A stretch of DNA of 64,000 bases from Phoronis australis. Taxonomy: Eukaryota > Phoronida > Phoronidae. The translations under genes were made by a program, and so were the position numbers. Location: contig NMRA01000364.1 in the NCBI GenBank assembly GCA_002633005.1, positions 57,075 to 121,074 of the forward strand. Reading direction: 5' to 3'. The notes under the pieces are model-generated. The model saw nothing but the letters and a program-made list of their open reading frames with translations. It did no database searches and was not told the DNA's origin. Position 1 is the first letter of the stretch; each line of letters opens with the position of its first letter. Below, piece after piece: positions 58,501-64,000 of the stretch.

Positions 58501-58650
58501 AGAGTGCCAATTGCTATAATCATTTTCAATTTTAACTCGCACTGAGTGCTCAGGCAAACAGGAGAGTAGAACAGAACATGTTTTTTGAGAACAACCATAG
58601 CCATAGCCTACGCACCAAGTTTCGACACAAGTAGCAAGTAGGCAGTACAA
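55597..58650 (-). mobile_element. Degenerate R2/NeSL-like LINE with zinc finger, RT and endonuclease remnants
   Basis: Minus-strand pieces occur in the order expected of a single-ORF LINE. An N-terminal zinc finger CSVCGKVCKNARGVRIH ends in an in-frame TAG (58411-58460). Then a linker with KIDWPNNADTAKWRQ (57872-58198), a basic Arg-rich part (57466-57675), RT start with SANSAPGPSGLSYKVYK and FRPISLL (57086-57517), RT end and thumb (56137-57075), and a C-terminal CDRCREPGTL-stop-HILSAC knuckle plus IIELTVPWETRIDEAN of a restriction-like endonuclease (to ~55598). Damage: several stops and frameshifts, an apparent internal deletion after FFAIMSRR, and VYD where the catalytic Asp-Asp is expected. 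Non-functional. Confidence 0.88.
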
Positions 58651-61600
58651 GACATGGGGCTATACCATTCACTGACTTCGAAGACAAATTTAGTAACACA
58701 AAATTTCCACGAACTTACCTTATCAGAACGGTTTTGTCGACTGTTTCTACCCACACCAAAAACGTTTCGCTTTGTACCTTAGCCCTACTTCTTACGTATT
58801 TTTCGTAGCCTACTTCACTTCCGCAAGTCTCAATTTTTATCGGTCAGTCATGTAATATCTAACTTCAGAAATGTAATGCAAGTTTAAAAATACTGAACAG
58901 CGACGTATTTATAATTTAATGATCATTGATGTCCAGTTATGATCACACGGTAGAATGTCAATTTATTAAACAATTTACCTGTGCGTACGACGTGAACTCA
59001 ATTCACCACAGCTCACTTTCTATATTTCAGCAAGTGGTTCTCACAATACTGATTTATTAAGTAATCGTGTAGAACCAGTTTGCTTCCAAGCCGAAGAACA
59101 GCGTTGCAATGCGCTTAAAAATTTAATGCCTGTTTATTGACGGTGAATATTAAACACATATTACTTGGAAAAATATAACAATACCTTTCATACTGACTCA
59201 AAGTGCAAACTGTTTTATTACATTCTTTGTTAGTAGGGTTAAGTGCAGTTTTTAGGTTTCTGTTTGTTGAAAAATTCTTGCGCTTGCTAGAAACAGCGCC
59301 ATCTGTTGTAGTCAATTGACTGAGAAAATTTTTGTGGAGGTTTGTGTATTTTTATGTTATCAGGTTATTCTTTGAATTGATTCATTTACCATTGTTTAAG
59401 TTGTTTGAGTGTCAGTTACCTTAAAATTTCCTGCTTTTTCTGTCAATGTGTCATTATTCATGTTGTTGTATTCAAAGAGGACCAGTTCAATTAACGAGAG
59501 AGCCAAGGTCGTTCTGGCTGGCTTCTCTGAATATTCACTTCGTCTTCAGATGACTTCAGAAGTTCGTGTCAGGTCATATGGCTGCTAGTGCTAACTAAGC
59601 CGTAACGGCGTGTACGTTGTGTCGATAGTAATACGTAATATATGGGTCTTCATCATAAACTGATTAAAATGACCATTCAGGTGTGGATCCAGAAGTGATT
59701 AATACAAGCCCAAGAGTCCAGGGCCAGGACAGAAATCTGTTCATGTGAACACCTGTCAGATGATTCTGATAAATCTGCTAATACAATAGTCACTTAAAGT
59801 TCTGTTTTTGTTTCAAAAATGATGATATATGGATTTTCCAGCTCTATTATTGAATGATTACCACACCTGAACTTGTCGTTTTCTTGAAAATGAAAGAATG
59901 ATATGGTAGCTTTTCATTTTATTGTGTACTAAATGAGAGAATGCTTGTTCTCGCGGACGCACGTCCTCAAGAAAACTCATGTTCTTGTGAACATACTTTG
60001 GCCTGTAGGACTGCTTCATAGTAATTCACATCAAATATCGGTTGTGTGCGTATCCATGATTACAACTGTAGACACAACGTGCAGATCTTTTGTATGCCCC
60101 CATTATAGCAGTTAGAGAAGCTTTCATAGAATCTCACCAATTTCGGACAATAATAATTGCCAAAATTGATCTTTTTTTCATTTTTCATTTCTAAGGCTTC
60201 AAACATTGTTATGAATACCCACAATTTCTCAGAATTTTGTTTGATAGTTGCTAAGGTATAGATCTTTAAAGTGTAGCATTTATTTTGTGTTAACAGTTAA
60301 GAAAATACAATTGCATTTGTCAGCCATATTACATGTCCTAAATTGATGAGATTCTACTGTGAGCTCTTGCCCGCTCGTTTCAAAGATGTGATTGCACAGA
60401 AAATTAGAAATCCGACTCTTTCAAAGATATTTTACTCAATTACACTTTGGAATGAGTGGAGCACAGCTGGGAGTTTGAAGTTTATGATTTTTCTGCCATA
60501 CGACCAAAACACAATAACACATTCTGCGACATCGTCTGACTGTACATGGCCAATACTTGTGTTTGCTTTTGCCCGTAGCCTACCTCATTTGGTGTGTGTC
60601 AAAAATTTGTATAGCAAAGACATGCTTTAATATCAAAGTTGGTAATATTTCTTCAAGTGGAATTTTATTTTGCCATGGGTTTCGGAGAGAAGAATTTTAT
60701 GTTATTGTTATTGTTATTGTTATCTACTCTTGCCTGACTGGTGATGTTTCAAACATTTGGAATGCAAATAACATTTAAAATTTTGAAATTTCAATGCAAA
60801 AATAATTGCTGAAATTCTTTTTTTTTTCGTTTTTTTCATTTTTCAAAAGCTTCTAACATTGTTAATACCCATAATTTCTTTGAAACATTGTCGGATGGTA
60901 CATATGATCGGAAATTAGGTGATAATACTTTGGGGCCACTTGTCTCTTAAAAGATTGAGAAAATAAAATTTCAGTTGTCTTGTAAATTGGTGAGATTATA
61001 CCAAATTGGAAAAACAAGTTGTGGCAATTGTTTTTGTGCTAATTGAAGAAACTACTACTTTACCGCTGTATTCCCTAAGTGTGGATCTTTGGTGACAAAA
61101 ACAGAATTTTTTCATCAATTAATTATGTAGAATTAGGGTGTTAGTGGTCTCTCACTCAGTTGCCTTCCCTTAATAACAGGCAAGAAATTGTAGTTGTCAA
61201 AATCTGAGTTCAGGGTCAGTGCTGGATTTTTTTCATTAAAGTTGTTTTATAACAAAATTTTAACAAGAATATTTTCCAACCTTGGTTTAAGAAAAGCTTT
61301 TATCGAACATCATTAATGTTTTTGTAGGCTCAATAAGATTGTATTGCGCTTTCAAATTAAAACTTGCAATTTTAACTCAAATTATCTTGTTCAGTATACA
61401 AGAATTTTTGCTTACCAGGTAGTCTGAATTTGCTCATTTTTTGTTTATGTTGTGTTTGTTATCTGCCATGAGCCCAGCTAAGGTTATTGGACCTTTGCCT
61501 GGTGAGAACTTCAGACTGGTCAGGTCAACAGACTCACAGGTCATGAGGAGGGCATCTGTCTTCTGTTCATTGACATCATCTTGAACTTTGGCCAGGAATG

Positions 61601-64000
61601 TCGTCATAAATTTATAGCATATTGCCACTGATGTCTGAGTGTTCTAATCTGAGTTTGTTGTCTGGGAGTTTATGTCATTGAATACAATAAACAGAATGTC
61701 TGGCCTCTGTCATTATCACATTTTTGGGATCTGAAAGCCGTCCATGAAAGTTGGTAATGATACAGCGTCACTAACTTAAGCCACAGTGTGGGTTTTTTTC
61801 CACGTTTTTCATAAAAGATAAGTAACTTCAAAAGTCCTGTACCATAACTAGTCTGGCAATGTTTCGAGAAATTGTGGGCTTTCGCTATGTTGAAGGCCTT
61901 TAATAAGTTAAAAATGTCAATTTGACAATTTTTTGGCGCAGAATTAGTAAAATTTTACTGTAATACAAAACCTAAACATATCTCCAAATCTTATTGGGAA
62001 GAGGCTTAACATTAATCTATGGCCTATTGCACAAGAATACCTCCCCCTATGTTCATTTGCAAACAATGATTGAGCAATCTGCCACCTTTGCCAAAGAGGT
62101 CAAAGTTGAAGGTTACTTTCCCTTTATTTGGGACAGTCACATAGACCATTTTGCTTATGTTGAGGGTGAACTCAGTTGACAAATTGGGTGCTGTTCTTGG
62201 TAAGTGCTAGCTGTTCTTACAGTTGTTACGGGACATGCATGAACTGTTCGTTTCCTCTCATTATGGTACTGCTGTGGTAGAACTAAGGGCTGGTATTGAT
62301 TTTTCCGTCTATTTGTGTGATGTTATTTTTATTAGCTGTCCACCGAAAGGGTTTGCATAAGATGTTTTCGTTGGTGTACGCGTATCTTTTTATTGTAGGG
62401 TGGTATTGCTTACATGTTCATGGTTATTTTATGTTAGATGTGGCTTGACATGTTTGTAACATATCGATTGGTCGCCTGCCATTTGAGTGGCAGGTGGATC
62501 TTCTGAATGTTTTTAAACTAATATTGGGTTTACATGTGTGGTGATAATGTTAACAGTGTCAATAGCTAAAACAGTTGTGAAAGTGCTAGTGCTTTAGTAA
62601 GACCAACGAGTTGTTTGTGTCGGAGACATTTTTGCAAGCAGTTTGTTTACTCACCACCCATATCGCTTTGAAGCAAAAACTGATTTCAAAAGCCCACACT
62701 CTATTGTCACCATGACAACAATACAGAGGCCTTTTTCCTTGAGCATGTATGTCCTTTGAAGTAAGCAGTCTGGCTGCAACAGTGCATGTGAAAACACGAG
62801 CAAAGCTGCAGCAATAGTGACCCTTGCGTTCACATTACTGTCGTTTTTGCTGCAATTGTTCTTTTGCAAATGCCAAAAACTGCTATTGCCAAAGACAGAC
62901 CGTTAACTGCTTCCAAGTTGGTTCTTTTTAAAAATAGCAGTGGGTCGATGTTCAGATGTTCAACGTGGAATGAAAAGTATTTTTGCTTCACTTAAATTTA
63001 GATGGTGATGGCGATATCTTGTTTGGTCAACTTCATCTCTGCTATGTACTACTTACTAGTAACTAGTTTATCTTATTATCAAAGGATTCTGTTGAATTAT
63101 TATGTTTTTTGTTTATTAACCTTGACAGCGCATGTTTACTAGTACTAAATCTCAATTTTATAGCCATGTTGATTGCAAATAAAGAAAATAAAAAATGAAT
63201 GAAAAAGTGGTATAATCTCACTGGTGTCAGACCAAAACAATTACCAAAAATGGTCCATTAAGCAAAGACTTCTAACACAATTATGAATGCGTACAACCTC
63301 TCAGCACATATTGTTTGATAGTAAGTTACTTAGTATGTATGGAAGTTACTGTGCGCTGATGGAAGCTTTTTATTTTGTGCTATTTATTTTTTATGAAATG
63401 ATAAAAAGCTTGCTTGTCTCGGACAAGTTGTCTGCCGTACTGTGTCTTGAATTGGTGAGATTTTCCTTATTTTCCAAATCCTCTCATAGTGACCAGTTAG
63501 TGAATGAAGCTGACCCTTTGGTGGCTTTGTTCTCATGCTTTGCCAAGCCATCAAAAGAACGGACTTATGATTTGAAATGTGTGGTGAACTAGTATAGGGA
63601 CTTGGAGCCAGTTTTATCAAAGTTTGTAAGTGCATTAATAGCTATGATGGCCATAGGCATGTTATTGCAAACACGACACTGTGGTGGCTGCGTGTGTTGC
63701 TAAATGCCATTCAAACACACAGATTTGCCCTAGAACAAGTAGTTGTTGGAACTACCTGTCACTAGGTTTGGGGGCTGTGTAGTGCAACCTGCCCCACTTG
63801 TGACAACCAACTCCATCTTATCAAGGTAGGGTAACTTGTTCTGGGGCAACTCGCACCAGGTCTAATCACTGTGCAGACTCAAACCTGGGGCAAGGCGGAA
63901 GTAATTATAGGTGTGAGACAAGTTTATTGTCAGCAACAACTTCGACCTTGCGCTGTGTGTGAACTCTCCGCTTATAGTGGAGCTAGTTATAGTTGTTCTA
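58651..64000. other. Right flank, no supported gene
   Basis: No recognisable protein on either strand and no convincing chain of exons. The region is AT-rich, with copies of a dispersed repeat at about 60120-60270, 60780-60910, 60975-61030 and 63210-63330. A distal promoter or 5' exon of the receptor gene could lie here, but I cannot point to it. Confidence 0.6.
60120..60270 (+). repeat. Dispersed AT-rich repeat, best copy
   Basis: Core words are GAATCTCACCAATTTCGGAC, AATAATTGCCAAAA, a T-rich run, then GCTTC(A/T)AACATTGTTATGAA. Inverted copy at 45735-45830 in a receptor intron; diverged direct copies at 60780-60910 and 63210-63330; a partial one near 18240-18340. Confidence 0.7.

Noticed and set aside
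61434-61628. Open frame on the minus strand with a donor-like site after it
   Set aside because: No family recognised and no matching neighbouring exons; insufficient support.

Overview
The window looks like animal (metazoan) nuclear DNA, most likely from a marine invertebrate. Genes are split by many GT-AG introns, the sequence is AT-rich, and introns are full of minisatellites, palindromic elements and decayed LINEs. The domain mix (SLC22 transporter; Ig, FN3 and DB modules) is animal-specific. I cannot fix the phylum from sequence alone. The assembly is draft quality: one 306-base N gap (40887-41192) and single Ns at 10847, 15225, 37339 and 49704. Two of those single Ns sit at duplicated contig ends.

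Layout. (1) 1-1729: flank with no supported gene. (2) 1730-8264, + strand: a complete seven-exon SLC22-type organic-ion transporter (571 aa). Its exons 3 and 4 lie between two inverted copies of a ~480 bp repeat. (3) 8265-14161: intergenic DNA between two convergent genes, with tandem and direct repeats. (4) 14162-51231, - strand: a 33-coding-exon gene that I reconstructed in frame end to end (1629 aa if a duplicated exon is counted once). It encodes a single-pass type I membrane protein: signal peptide, Ig, four DB-FN3 pairs, Ig, Ig, Pro-rich linker, DB, FN3, FN3, transmembrane helix, and a ~110-residue tail with several tyrosine motifs. A strong splice acceptor just upstream of the ATG implies at least one unseen non-coding 5' exon. 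(5) 51274-55274: flank with a short palindromic element and a large interspersed repeat. (6) 55275-58650, - strand: two dead non-LTR retrotransposon pieces, a YADD-type RT scrap and a long R2/NeSL-like element. That element keeps its N-terminal zinc finger, RT and C-terminal endonuclease remnants, but has stops, a deletion and a lost catalytic Asp. (7) 58651-64000: no supported gene; a dispersed AT-rich repeat family.

Most interesting biology. In the receptor every DB module is built from two half-modules, each with exactly six cysteines and each on its own phase 1-1 exon. Every FN3 is a 1-0/0-1 exon pair, and a four-exon DB-FN3 cassette is repeated four times in tandem. So almost any ectodomain module could be skipped or duplicated without breaking frame. 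The transporter and the receptor share no visible function; they are simply tail-to-tail neighbours.
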